A DNA stretch of 64,000 nt, taken from Diplonema papillatum (Eukaryota; Euglenozoa; Diplonemea; Diplonemida; Diplonemidae). The notes below the pieces were generated by a model. It saw only the letters and a program-made list of their open reading frames with translations. It searched no databases and was not told where the DNA came from. The stretch covers positions 165,318 through 229,317 of the forward strand of contig JAPJBO010000318.1 of NCBI GenBank assembly GCA_030068145.1. The letters run 5' to 3'. Of this stretch, positions 29,571 to 42,700 are shown piece by piece; the first letter of the stretch is position 1; each line of letters starts with the position of its first letter. Made by a program: the position numbers and the translations under genes.

Positions 29571-31210
29571 TACAAGTTTTTGACTAAACACCAGCTGCTG
29601 ACTCACCGGATACAAGTTTTTGACTAAACACCAGCTGCTGACTCACCGGATACAAGTTTTTGACTAAACACCAGCTGCTGACTCACCGGATACAAGTTTT
29701 TGACTAAACACCAGCTGCTGACTCACCGGATACAAGTTTTTGACTAAACACCAGCTGCTGACTCACCGGATACAAGTTTTTGACTAAACACCAGCTGCTG
29801 ACTCACCGGATACAAGTTTTTGACTAAACACCAGCTGCTGACTCACCGGATACAAGTTTTTGACTAAACACCAGCTGCTGACTCACCGGATACAAGTTTT
29901 TGACTAAACACCAGCTGCTGACTCACCGGATACAAGTTTTTGACTAAACACCAGCTGCTGACTCACCGGATACAAGTTTTTGACTAAACACCAGCTGCTG
30001 ACTCACCGGATACAAGTTTTTGACTAAACACCAGCTGCTGACTCACCGGATACAAGTTTTTGACTAAACACCAGCTGCTGACTCACCGGATACAAGTTTT
30101 TGACTAAACACCAGCTGCTGACTCACCGGATACAAGTTTTTGACTAAACACCAGCTGCTGACTCACCGGATACAAGTTTTTGACTAAACACCAGCTGCTG
30201 ACTCACCGGATACAAGTTTTTGACTAAACACCAGCTGCTGACTCACCGGATACAAGTTTTTGACTAAACACCAGCTGCTGACTCACCGGATACAAGTTTT
30301 TGACTAAACACCAGCTGCTGACTCACCGGATACAAGTTTTTGACTAAACACCAGCTGCTGACTCACCGGATACAAGTTTTTGACTAAACACCAGCTGCTG
30401 ACTCACCGGATACAAGTTTTTGACTAAACACCAGCTGCTGACTCACCGGATACAAGTTTTTGACTAAACACCAGCTGCTGACTCACCGGATACAAGTTTT
30501 TGACTAAACACCAGCTGCTGACTCACCGGATACAAGTTTTTGACTAAACACCAGCTGCTGACTCACCGGATACAAGTTTTTGACTAAACACCAGCTGCTG
30601 ACTCACCGGATACAAGTTTTTGACTAAACACCAGCTGCTGACTCACCGGATACAAGTTTTTGACTAAACACCAGCTGCTGACTCACCGGATACAAGTTTT
30701 TGACTAAACACCAGCTGCTGACTCACCGGATACAAGTTTTTGACTAAACACCAGCTGCTGACTCACCGGATACAAGTTTTTGACTAAACACCAGCTGCTG
30801 ACTCACCGGATACAAGTTTTTGACTAAACACCAGCTGCTGACTCACCGGATACAAGTTTTTGACTAAACACCAGCTGCTGACTCACCGGATACAAGTTTT
30901 TGACTAAACACCAGCTGCTGACTCACCGGATACAAGTTTTTGACTAAACACCAGCTGCTGACTCACCGGATACAAGTTTTTGACTAAACACCAGCTGCTG
31001 ACTCACCGGATACAAGTTTTTGACTAAACACCAGCTGCTGACTCACCGGATACAAGTTTTTGACTAAACACCAGCTGCTGACTCACCGGATACAAGTTTT
31101 TGACTAAACACCAGCTGCTGACTCACCGGATACAAGTTTTTGACTAAACACCAGCTGCTGACTCACCGGATACAAGTTTTTAACTAAACACCAGCTGCTG
31201 ACTCACCGGT
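29571..31210. repeat. Satellite: 41 copies of a 40-bp unit
   Basis: The unit runs TACAAGTTTTTGACTAAACA then CCAGCTGCTGACTCACCGGA. The array spans exactly 41 units. All copies look identical except the last, which has one internal G to A change and a different final base. There are no spacers, so it is not CRISPR, and stops occur in every frame. Confidence 0.97.
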
Positions 31211-31253
31211 TGAAACCTTTTCTTCTTTCTTTGGGAAATCGGTGCAGGGTATT

Positions 31254-32142
31254 AGTTTGGGATTTGCAGATTTAGACCGGTTATACTATACAATGGGACC
31301 GTTTGTGGGGGGGGGGGGGAAATGTTTCTTGGGTTTGAAGAGCGCGTGGTGCTTGCACCACTGAGGCCAGGTTACTTAACCGCGGATTTAGTGAAGGATT
31401 GTTCAGGAAACGGTCGCGAGCGAAACCCGACCAGGTAACGACCATTTCACTGTCTTCTTTGTTTTGTGATGCGAACATCACGAGGTGCTGTCCGAAGACA
31501 CCGCCCACGTGAGCACTGTTAAGCAGCGGTTGCCAGATACTCCCGTAGCACCTATTCACGGGTTTGCAGGGGTAAAAAGGAAGCCCGGGTTGGGGGGGGG
31601 GTGGTTCTGAGGCGGTTTAGCAGCGCTTTCGTTTCGGTGGCTCGGGGCTGAGACAGCTCCGCAACTTTGTCTAAAAGTAACCGCGGCGTGTGGGGTTGCC
31701 CTCCAGCGCCCCCGCCGCCTCTGCGCGCACCGTGTAAATACCACCCCCCCCCACCCATCTTTCCTGGAAACGCTGTGTTTTGCGTTTTTCTAGACAATTT
31801 TCTTTGTATACCTACCCCCCGTAACCCCGAGTTTTTCATCCATCTTATGCACGGGGGAGGGTAGGTACGCAGGAAATGCTTGAGGAGACTGCCAGTTGCG
31901 ATAGATCAAAGGAGGTGAATGTGCTGTAGCCCACACGAAACACAGGTAAATCTGGGTTTAGTGGCGGGGCGTAAGCGTTCAACAAAAAAGACCCACTTTG
32001 TAGTTGTATTGGTTTCTCCCCCTCTAGCCTCCTTCGAAATGAGCACAAGGCAGTCCCTCGAGTATTTTATTTTTTCCCCGGTCAACCCCGGTTTGCAGAT
32101 TTAGACCGTTGGTTTAAATCTGCAACGTAAACTAATCCCCTG
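31254..32142. mobile_element. Possible 0.9-kb CAGGG-ended element
   Basis: Ends CAGGGTATTAGTTT and AAACTAATCCCCTG are imperfect inverted repeats; GCAGATTTAGACC-like sequence follows inside each. Copies of GGAAATCGGTG sit just outside both ends, offset by about 3 bp. Holds an S2 copy and G-runs; no transposase. Confidence 0.5.
31865..32068 (-). repeat. SINE-like repeat S2, inverted copy
   Basis: Reverse complement of 490-700, with the ACTCGAG end at the right. Nested inside the CAGGG-ended element. Confidence 0.65.
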
Positions 32143-32361
32143 GAAAATCGGTGGCATCTCTTCCCCCAAAACTATTCAAGGGATCGATGCGTTTGACAAG
32201 TGACATGCCGCCTGTTGATGTGTGCCGGTGACATAAGAAGGAGAGAGAGAAGGGAGAGGAGGGGGATTGCAAGAACGTGCTTGGAACGAAATATTGATTC
32301 TTTATCTATATATAGCGGAAGTTTTGCTTGGGCTAGAGCTGGGTTTTTTCTTCATAGGGCG

Positions 32362-32940
32362 TGATTCGACGCATGGTTTTTGCCGGATTCTTGTGCGAGT
32401 TCTTGGTGGATTCGATGGAAGGGTGCGGACTGAAAGCCATAACTGAACCATTCCATTCCAATCCAGAAGATCAAGCATCGAAGTACCCATTCGATTCATC
32501 GTGATGCAAGTTTTTGCCAGGTTTGTGCCAGGTTCTTGTGTGAGTTGTTAGTGGATTCCATGGAAGGGTGCGGACTGAAAGCCATAACTGAACCATTCAT
32601 TCCATTCCAATCCAGAAGATCAAGCATCGAAGAACCCATTCGATTCATCGTGATGCAAGTTTTCGCCAGGTTTGTGCCAGGTTCTTGTGCGAGTTCTTAG
32701 TGGATTCGATGGAAGGGTGCGGACTGAAAGCCATAACTGAACCATTCATTTCATTCCAATCCAGAAGATCAAGCATCGAAGAACCCATTCGATTCATCGT
32801 GATGCAAGTTTTCGCCAGGTTTGTGCCAGGTTCTTGTGCCAGTTTTTAGTGGATTCCATGGAAGGGTGCGGACTCAAAGCCATCTGACCCATTCATTCCA
32901 TTCTATTCCAGAAGATCAAGCATCGAAGAACCCATCGTTT
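32362..32940. repeat. Tandem repeat of about 147 bp, four copies
   Basis: Each unit has GGAAGGGTGCGGACTGAAAG and AGAAGATCAAGCATCGAAGA. The first and last units are slightly diverged. No gene. Confidence 0.85.
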
Positions 32941-33229
32941 TTTTGCGCGTCCACATCCGGTTTCTCCTGATCCAATCCCACTCTTTTAGAGTGCAAGTTC
33001 GCTTAGGGATCCGGGGTTGTATAGTCTCCGGGTGACCATTGTCGTAAAGGTTCCTTCAAGGTATAGCATGTTAGTGTGTGTATTGTATCTGCTGCAGCGG
33101 CAGTACGTGTCTTTTGAGCACAACGACTCAGGAGATGACCGTAGCAACCGGCCATAAGGCTCAAACCCTCGGATCAACAAGGCTCCTCAGTACGTTGCGC
33201 CTGCCGTACCTTACAGACCCGCCATGGCG

Positions 33230-33620
33230 TGCTGTGTTCTGTGGACAGGCACATATTAAAGCATGCGTCTTTGCCATATGAAGGCACATAAGCATGCATC
33301 TTTGTCGCGTCTGGTGCTTCGTTCTGACAGGCACATAAGCATGCGTCTTTGCCATATCTAGGACATTGGTCGGACGGACGCATAACCATACGCATGTCTG
33401 GTGTTTGGGTGATGAAGGCACGTAAGCATGCGTCTTTGTCACGTCTGGTGCTTTGTTCTGGCAGGCACATAAGCATGCGTCTTTGTCACATCTGCGTTTT
33501 GTTCTGACAGGCAGATGCACACACACTCATGTTTGGTGCTTTGGTCTGGCGTCCCATTGGCGCCTTTGTCACGTCTGGGTGCTTTGGTTCCGACAGGCGC
33601 ACAAACGTGCGTCTTTTTGT
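33230..33620. repeat. Degenerate tandem repeat with GCATGCGTCTTTG
   Basis: About seven diverged units around CACATAAGCATGCGTCTTTG. The minus-strand ORFs (LCACQNKAPD-like repeats) are products of the array. Confidence 0.75.
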
Positions 33621-33777
33621 CAGAGGTTTATCTGAAGACTGCCGTTTTTTCATCAGTCTAATTCGGCGTGTTTGTCATCTTTTTCTCCCCCTAGACTTTC
33701 CCACCCGTTTCTACCGGCATTTTCGACACACAGTGTGGGAAGGGTGAGGGGAGGGGGAGGTGGGAATGGCAAACGAA

Positions 33778-34212
33778 TTAGGCTGCTCTGGATGTGCGCT
33801 TCCACTCGTCGAAGGCTTCGAGCAACGCGCCGTTGACGACGCTGGAGAGCACGCGGGCGGAGAAGCCTGCGTAAAAGAACTTTCGTAGTCCGCCGGCAGT
33901 GGAGACGCCTGTCCTGTAAACTTCCGAGTAAGAGCTGCCCTTCACGTCCATGCTGATCAAGTTCCGCCTCACCGTGTCCCACGGGTATGCGACCACGGAG
34001 CCCATGAGCGAGATGACCTGCCCGTGGGCGAAGCGGTTGATTCGGGTCTTCTCCTCCCAGGCGTTGCCGTAGTGGTCCTTCACCAGGTCCCACCCGCCGA
34101 GCTGGACGCCGCGGAACAGCATCAGCCCCGGGGCATCCATCACGAAGCCGCGGTAGAACCCTTGGAGACCGTGTCTCTGGTAGATCGAAGTGACAGCGTT
34201 GCGCCACGTCAG
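33778..34212 (-). other. Carrier gene exon 4 (terminal)
   Basis: 144 codons plus TAA, covering the second half of repeat 2 and all of repeat 3. The acceptor CACAG adjoins a (CACAA)n tract on the coding strand with no ordinary pyrimidine tract. Confidence 0.85.
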
Positions 34213-36697
34213 CTGTGTGGTGTTGTGTTGTGTTGTGTTGTGGTGTGTGGTACGTATTAGCTGTTTTGTGCTGTGTTGTGTTGTGTTGTGTTGTGTTGTG
34301 TTGTGTTGTGTTGTGTTGTGTTGTGTTGTGTTGTGTTGTGTTGTGTTGTGTTGTGTTGTGTTGTGTTGTGTTGTGTTGGCCACTGTGGGCCAAAAATTAA
34401 TATACGTTCCCTCACTGGTCAAAGTGGGAGAAATTGGGAAAAACCCACTGTAGTGGGGTGGTCATGGTCATCAAGTCGACGGGGGGAATCACAAATTGTC
34501 ATGGGTCAACTTTTGCAATCCCAAGAAATCAATCCAAATCACAAAAAATCAAGAAAAAATATCACATAAGGTCAATCCAAATCAGAAAATAACGCAGAGG
34601 ATCACAAAACAACGCAAAATGCAGGATTCCTTCAAACCTGGCTACCCTGCTGTATCTATCATCTGTCAGTTGTGACTGACCACGTTGCGACGTTGCGTGT
34701 AGACTGCTCACGCAGCAGGCATAGTGGGCGTGCAGAAACGCAACTTTCTGGGCACGAGACGACATGACTGGGGCGTCCATGCGTATGGAAGGCTGAACTC
34801 TTCGCATTCCTTCGGGCACATCGGCCTTGGCGAAGTAGTAGCGCAAGTCAGACAAAGAGGAAGGGGAAAGATAAGCGGCACGAAACTCTCGAATTCTTGA
34901 CTAGCCGGACAGATCGCGGATTTTCTTCTTTCAGTAGATGAGGGAAGATGCAGTTTAATGTGAAGACACAGGAGGGGACGACAGAGTAAACACGAAGAAA
35001 GCGCGACTACGGCGGGCGGAAGTCGCTACGTCGGAGGCGCGGCGCGAACCGCGGCCCTGTCACAGAGGATGACTGCGCCGATAGTGACGCAATCGGAGGC
35101 GTTCTGGCTGGCAGGCTGACGGCTGGTTCAATCAAACCCGAAATTAGTACTCGGAGGAAAAGTCGTAGTTTAGTGTTCGGGGCAGATTTTCCCAGGTTTA
35201 CTCTCCCTTTAGCCCCTTTCACCCAAAAAGACTTGATGCTAGCATCGGACCGGACAAAAGTTGGACCGCACGACGACAAACCAATTGGACCATTTTGTCC
35301 GCCCGGGCACGTTTCCACTTAGTCGGGGTTGGGCCGAGGGGCATCAGGTGAAATAAGAAATGTCTCTTGCCAAATGGGTAGTCGAACGCGAGATGCGAAG
35401 CACTCGAACAAGCCGTGGCAGGAAACGGCGCGGTGACAAAGAAGCAGGCGTTGGCGATCCAAGCAGAAGTGCGCGACAAGAACAAGGCAATTCGCCACGG
35501 CAAGAAGGGGGTGGAGTGGTGCGAAACCGACAAGGAAAAGATCGTGAACTACGTAAGGGCGTACGGCTTGAACGGCGCAATCAGACAGTGGCAGCGGACG
35601 GGAACGAGAGACCGCTGTCCAAAGGAGGCGCGAAGCGGTTTTATGACGATTCTGTCAAACTCGATGACGGGAAGACAGTGGCGGGAAAAAAGGGGCCGTC
35701 CGGCCCTGTTGTCAGAAAAGCAGCTGTTCAGGCTGCTTACTGTTGCCCGGGTGACTGGCGCTGTGACTACGTCCAACTCAGCATGAGGAATAGTGAAGGC
35801 GTCTGCTGAACCGGAGTAAGATAGAAAGTGCTAACACTCTGTCGGTAGACTGGGCTCATACTTTTTCCTTCACTGTCAGCCAACCTCGATCCACCTCGTT
35901 TACACTCTGCATTTTTGCGTTTGCTCTACCAAAGCAATGGGCCCTCGGCACGACAACCACAACCGATTGCGATCAAACATCCTTTCGCTTGTGATTACCT
36001 ACCACAGGGCCATGGCTACCAATGGTTGGTGCTTGATGGGACACGGCGGGGTACGCAGTGCCGCGCAGTGTTCTAGAACACCGGTGGCGGGCTCATGCGC
36101 GACGATATCAAACTACGGAGGTGAAGCGAGTGCTGTTCAGTGGCCAGCCGCGAGATTTCACTAAGTACACAGGACCCCCCGAAAAAAGTTGGACCGCGAG
36201 AGCTCAAAATAGGTGAGTTGGCGTTTTGTCCGGTCCAACTTATTTCTGTTTACGGTATCTGCTACTTGCGGATGCTGGTTCCTTTGCTCGTCTGCTGAGT
36301 GGCCGCCTGCTTCTTTGGCCTCGTCTCGAAGTCTTTTCTTCGCCTTTGGGGATAACTGCCAGGGACACTTTTTCGTCAACCCAGGTGAGGCTACGCTCTG
36401 TCGCACAATTGTCGTTGTTGTACGCCATAGCATGCAACAAGTTATTCGCCCCTTTCATCACATCGAGATCTCGCCGGTTCATCACCGAACATGTCCCGCA
36501 CGAGTTGCCGCTCACTGCAGAAGTCCCCTGGCGCGGAAGCAGCTGCAGCAAACTGCGCAGCAACGAAAAGCCAAAAGTTCCTCGATGTCTGAGGACAACT
36601 CGGCTCAAAAACTGTGACGCGACGGGCCCGTCGCATGAGCCCGTCGGTGAACATGTAGGAATCTCATTGGTCCATTCATGCGCGTCTTTAATTAGAA

Positions 36698-36731
<34 letters not shown>

Positions 36732-39700
36732 AGTAGATGAGGCTCAAAACGTGGTTCACGCGGTCTGCAAAAAACTTTTGCAGCGCAGGCACAGACTTAC
36801 CTCGTGCGCCACTGACAGCAATCCACGACAAAGCCCATTCAAACATGCGCTTGTCCCCGACCACACGCGTGAGCGCGTAGGCTGCAGCCGTCAGTCCACT
36901 GAACCGAATGCCGCTCACTTTCTCCCAGAACAAGGAACCTTGCAGAACAACGGACTTTTTACGCAGCCACTGCGTGAAAGCCGCGTTGTCGTGGACGTAG
37001 CCGGACAGCTGCTTTAGCTTTGAAGCGAAGTCGCTGTCGCTGCCCCTGTCTACCTCCGTACCGCACCCCAGCCCTGTAGAGCGGGTACGACATGTTTTTG
37101 CCGGTCCAAGTGGCAGTACTGCGGTACCCAGCTCAGAGGAGTGGCAGTCCAAGAACTGCCGTTCCGACAAGGCGGGAAAAGAACGCGTCTCGCAGGTACA
37201 GCTCTCGCAGGCAGAGAGCTCGTGCGGTGTGCCGCGTCAGGCTTTGTATTCTTATCGGATACCTTCGTCTGCGCATTCCTGCGCCAAATAATCTGCTGCG
37301 CGTACAGCTTGAGGGGACATGCACTGAGGAGACTCCGACCGAGAACGTCTGCAGGAAAGGGGACAACGGGAATCGTAGATGCTGAAGCTGCACGAGGGTG
37401 CACAGGGTCCTGCAATACGACGCGGCTGAAGCAGGAGAAGGGAATACCGGATCCCAACAATACCCACTCGTCACCGTTGTAACCGAATACAGTCCCAGAA
37501 GAAAGCTCCATCCCCAACAATTCGAGCTTGGAGAACAGATCTGCCAAATCCATGCACCCCACACTCATCTGGATACCGTTGCACGTGACCGCGACGTGCG
37601 TAACCGGTTCGGCAGGGCTGCGACATTGGCTGGGTCCATGGTGCTGAAATCATCCTCTTTTTTCCAAAAGTGGTTGTGTTAACTCTCTCTAAAAATAACT
37701 TCCCACAGGTAAACCGCTAAAACAGGTGCACTACAGCATCTGCCTGCTGACGACCTCACAGAAAATCGTTCTAGATCACAAGAAATCAGTAGAAATCACA
37801 AAAAAATCGTTCTAAATCACAAAAAATCAACAAAAATCACACGGAATCACAACAGATCACATGACAGCCCATGATAATTTGTGATCCTCCCCGTCGACCC
37901 GATGACCATGGCCACCCCACTACAGTAGTGAGTTTTTGTTGTGTTGTGTTGTGTTGGTGTTGTGTTGTGTTGTGTTGTGTTGTGTTGTGTTGTGTTGTGT
38001 TGTGTTGTGTTGTGTTGTGTTGTGTTGTGTTGTGTTGTGTTGTGTTGTGTTGTGTTGTGTTGTGTTGTGTTGTGTTGTGTTGTGTTGTGTTGTGTTGTGT
38101 TGTGTTGTGTTGTGTTGTCGATCTTAAGAATCGGGAGGTGTGACTGACATTCTTTGATCCTGTTGGTTCGGGCTAGTTCAGGAGTGCTACCATTTACCGG
38201 GATATTACTAGTCGTCGAAGCCAGCCCCACCCCGAATTATTCTGGTGTCGATTCGAGGTGGTCGTGCTCGTCTAGCCATGCGTCTTGCTCCTATTCCCTC
38301 AGTAAACTGCAAGAAGGACGCGATCTTATACACGGGAGAGGGTAAAATACTCGACGTAGCTGCTTTGACCCGAATGGGGGCAAGCACAATACAAACATAA
38401 TCCGATTTGTTCTTCGCTTACACCACCGTGTGTTGTTTTCTAGAGAGCAAGTTCACTCTGTTATGTTTGTGTGTCTTGTTGTATGGGGGTAGACCCGCAT
38501 GACCGCTGGTTCAACACGTGTTCGGTAGTTACAGCACTTGGGATCCCTTCGGCTCTTTTGTCTGGCAGCTTCGCCGAGGATTTCCTTCCAAGCTGACGTA
38601 AAAAAACTCGAGGGACTGCCTTGTGCTCATTTCGAAGGAGGCTAGAGGAGGAGAACACAATACAACTACAAAGTGAGTCTTTTTTGTTGAACGCTTACGC
38701 CCACCACTAAACTCAGATTTACCTGTGTTTCGTGTGGGCTACAACATTTCCCTCCTTCGAGATTTTGCAACTGGCTCCTACAAAGCAGGTGCTTATACAA
38801 AATACTCGACGTAGCTGCTTCGACTCCGAATGGAAGGGAGGAAATATAGAGGTAAGGGGCAAATACAATACAAACACAATCTGATTTGTTCTTCGCTTAC
38901 ACCACCGTGTGTTGTTTTCTCACTCAGGATTTTGACCTGTTGTGTTTGTGTGATTTGTCGTGTTGGGGTAAACCCGCATGATCTCACGTCCGTTCAACAC
39001 GTGGTTCGGTAGTTACAGCACTTGGGATCCCTTCTGTTCCGCAGGGCAGAGGACGGGGTTGTGGCACTTTGCTGCCTCCGACTCAAGCTTTGCAAGCTGT
39101 GGTTGACCGTCACGTTCCTGGGAACGGCCTTTTTCTTTTTCTTTTTCTTTTTCTTTTCTTCGTTCTCCGACAACCAATTTCTGCTTCCCTGGAGACAGTA
39201 TTTGTTACAGCTAAAAAGAACGTTGGCAGCGGTTTAACCAGAACACATGTAGGATAAATCGCACGAACAAAAAAGGCCGCTCGTGCTCCGGTGCCTGTTC
39301 TTTTTTGCATATGCGCCAGCTTGAAAGGAAATGCTCGACGATGCTGCCCGAGAAAGAAGTCGAGCTTGTGTTCAGCGCGAGCGCCAAGCCCCAAGGTACG
39401 CCAAGCCTTGATGCTTAAGTTTGGGAAATCGGTAGCCACTTGACCCGTAGGCCCGTGGCTCTGCAGTACCGCCGAACACGTGAAGCGTAGCAGGCTTTCC
39501 CTGGTACCTAAATTATTTCAGGGGATTTAGGAAACCCGGTTTCCCGGTTTCAGGAACCGGGTTTTTCCGGTTTCGGTTTTTCAAAAAAATAAAAATAATT
39601 TATGAATTATGATTTCAAGTGGCCCCCTGTACTGTACAGTGACTGCAGCTACAAGGCGCGTCACGGTGTGTCACTGCAATTCGAAGCTTTTCACTTACCA

Positions 39701-42700
39701 TCTCCGTAGCTTGATAGTGAGCACACCAATACCGCAGGCGAATATCTCACCTACCAATCTTCCGTCCCCTTGTTTGCGTGCGCGGGGCGACGGTTCTAGG
39801 ACACAGAAACCCACAGGCACCACAGAGCCCCAAAACTGGGGTTTTGGCTGAAGCCGGCTTTTTTTGCTCGGTCAGACAAAGAGCTAAAGTCCCCTGACTA
39901 ATTTGGTTGTCGCAAAAATACTCGAGGGACTGCCTTGTGCTCATTTTGAAGGAAGCTAGAGGGGGGAGAAAACAATACAACTACAAAGTGGGTCTTTTTT
40001 GTTGAACGCTTACGCCCGCCACAGAACCCAGATTTACCTGTGTTTCGTGTGGGCTACAGCACATTTACCTTTGATCTTTTGCAGCTGGCAGCCTCCTCAA
40101 GTATTTCTTACAAAGCAGGTGCTTATAGTGGTGGTAGTAGTAGTAGTACGTGTCGTCTGCCGAAGCAGCGGAGAAAGCAGGCGCAGGGGGCAGGTCTTGC
40201 TTTACAATTCTCTTCTTCATGGAGACCCGCCCCCGGCAATCCCGACTGTCCAATCACTGTCAAGAAAGGTTTGCGCCTATTGTGATGAGGTGGTTGACCA
40301 GGCCCTCACGAAGCCTTATACACAACACGGCTACAACACGAGGATGCAGCCCTGCTTAGGTGTGCACTCAGCCATCACAGGGCCTCAGATCTCGCTACTT
40401 GACCTGACACAGCTGCCACCCAGAAGGCCGCAGCAGTAACCTTCGCAGTGAAGGCACGCGCGGCTGAGTGTATGTAGGCGATCCATACAACAGCTGCATC
40501 AGACGCAGCTTGATCCGAGAGCTCGCTAGGGGAGGTGACGCTGCTCACCTGCCAGTCTCACAACTGACTGCTGCCCCCAAGGTGCTTATAGAATAGTTGA
40601 GTTGCAGCTCTTGACAAAGATAGATGGAAAAAAGAAGGTGTTTTTATTCTTCGCTTTTTCTCACGAACGGGGGGGGTCGGTCCTGCTTTTGGCTTTGTAG
40701 GTTCTCCCGACTCCCCAATTCGTGGTCAGCACAAACTCAAGAGGTCTAGTCAACTATTCCCTGCAGTATTGGCATACTTTAAACAAAAAAACTAAAGTAC
40801 ATACTGCATTCTTCGTAGCGAGCTGCTGCCTAACGACGTCAAGCGGGTAGGCCCAGACTATCGCGTTGATGACGCCTGTGGCTGCGCCAGAGCCCACCTT
40901 CGAGCAGAAGTACTTCGTGTATTCCGTCTTCTTGTTGTAGCTGAGAGGGGTATTCGGCGTCGCAAAGTGGGTGGCACCCTCTCGCCATTTTTCGAGTTAT
41001 AGTTCGCTTGAGATTTCCAGATTTTTTGGCCAATTTTCTTACCGTTATTCCAGATTTTCTGGCCGTACTTGGCGGTTTTTGGTCAAGCTCGGCCATTATT
41101 TCTGCCGATTTTCTCAGATTTCGGCCTATTTCTTGCGGTTTTTAGAGTTCAAGTTCGCTTGAAATTCCGGGGTTTAGGGTCTCCGTGTGACCGTTCATGA
41201 ATGGGTTCTCTTAGAGCAAGAAAGGGCTATATGGTTACGTTGTATATTTGGTGCACGCTTTCGTTGTGGGTTATGGCTAGCCATGTCCGGGACTGTTTAT
41301 GACCGACAGCAAGTACATTCCTTCGTGGAGTGTAGTCTTCGGCCCCGTTATTTGTGGATTAGAAGGTCGGTATTTTAAAGTCTCCGGTTGACCGTCGAGG
41401 CTTGGGTACGGAGGGGGTTGAGAAAAGTAAGCGTGCCGCTCGCTTCGGGTGTTGTGTCTCAGTTGTGAATTTTTAAGAGTGAAATGGTTCGCTTGAAACT
41501 CCGAGTTTTAAAGTCTCCGGGTGACCTTCAACGTGGGAAGGTATCCTTTGTGCTCTGAGTGGGGTAAGAGAATCGGTGGGTACCTTGGTTGTTGGTCATT
41601 GGTGGTTTCGGCCGTTTTATCCACATACCTTACTTACAGTAGGCTTTCCTCAGTATGGTACCGCAGTGGGTGACTGTCTGTTTGCGTAGTAACAACAATG
41701 CATTGGGGTGTACTTGGGAACGCTTAGGAATTGCCACGAACTCTCCGTGTCATTTGCTTGGTCGGTCAGAATTCACCAAAATGCTGAGGCACAACACGCA
41801 TGACATCAAAGGGAAAGTGTGAAGCCAATTCAACCTAACAACTAACGAACTTGTGAACGGGAGGAAAGGAGTTATTTGGGCGTATCAACGCCCACCAAGA
41901 CGATCACCATCTACCCATTGTTTTTTTTTTTCCTTCATTAGTAACTGCGGCCTGCTGACGATTTGTTATCAAATCCGCTGTGCCAATTCCCTCAGTAAAC
42001 TGCAATAGGTTCACACCGTAGTTTTCAACTGTTGGACCACACCAATTCCATACCGACGAAATAGGGGCAGACTGGCTCAGTAGTTGCAATTCTGAAAGGA
42101 CAGCTAACTAACGGGTGGAAACTCGGCATACGTCGGGAAAACGTCGCTGATGCTGTCTTTGAGGAAGAGCACCAGGTACTGCGAGGGAAACCACCGGATG
42201 ATCGTCGGCGTGCAACCTCTCCACGGGGAAAGCATTCCCTCCGTCTTCATGTGGCTTGCCGTGTGTCTGAGCGACTGTCGCGTTTATTTGGAGTTGAACA
42301 GTTCGATTGAGAATCCGGGTTTTAGAGTCTTCCGGTGACTTTGTCGAATGGGTTCTTAATACGTCCTGGGGTGGTTTGGGGAGATTGCAAGAACGTGCTT
42401 GGAATGGGTATGTGCTTAACCCCGCACTGGTCCCGTCTGCGCCGTGTTTCGGTCCTTTAAGCCACGGACACATAAGGCGGACCACCATCAGCGCGGAACC
42501 TGAGTGTCTGCAGACAGGACTGCGATGTGAGCCTGGTTTGTCAGGCGGCTGTTCGTAGCTCGTCACAGCCAGGACCACCCGTGCTACGAGAGCACAGGCG
42601 AATCCGTCACGGGGAGAAGGCCCCTACAACCGTGTCTGAGCAATCAGTTAAAAACTCAGGGCACTCGCCCTGATTGTGACTGCGACTCGCTAGGCAGCAC

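Larger units (their letters stand above)
34439..37935. mobile_element. 3.5-kb TIR transposon inside a microsatellite
   Basis: Both ends carry inverted repeats of about 65 bp (CTGTAGTGGGGTGGTCATGG and GTCGACGGGG with ATCACAAATT), about 85% identical by eye. (TTGTG)n flanks both sides in the same orientation, as expected if it inserted into one tract; about 60 bp of other sequence separates the left tract from the left end. Subterminal DNA is rich in ATCACAAAAAATCA. Internal ORFs: a plus-strand HTH-like protein and minus-strand pieces. Superfamily not determined. Confidence 0.7.

Noticed and set aside
29571..31210. CRISPR-like direct repeats
   Set aside because: The 40-bp units are directly adjacent with no spacers, in a eukaryotic repeat region without cas genes.
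33653..34393. 246-codon minus ORF overlapping carrier exon 4
   Set aside because: Arg/Leu/Pro-rich shadow of the carrier exon in another frame plus microsatellite.
34190..34453. Cys/Val repeat proteins at 34.2 and 37.9 kb
   Set aside because: They are translations of (TTGTG)n; the opposite strand carries the real carrier exon.
40839..41096. 85-codon minus ORF at 40.8 kb
   Set aside because: It is the wrong frame of carrier exon 3; the adjacent frame gives YPLDVVRQQL.
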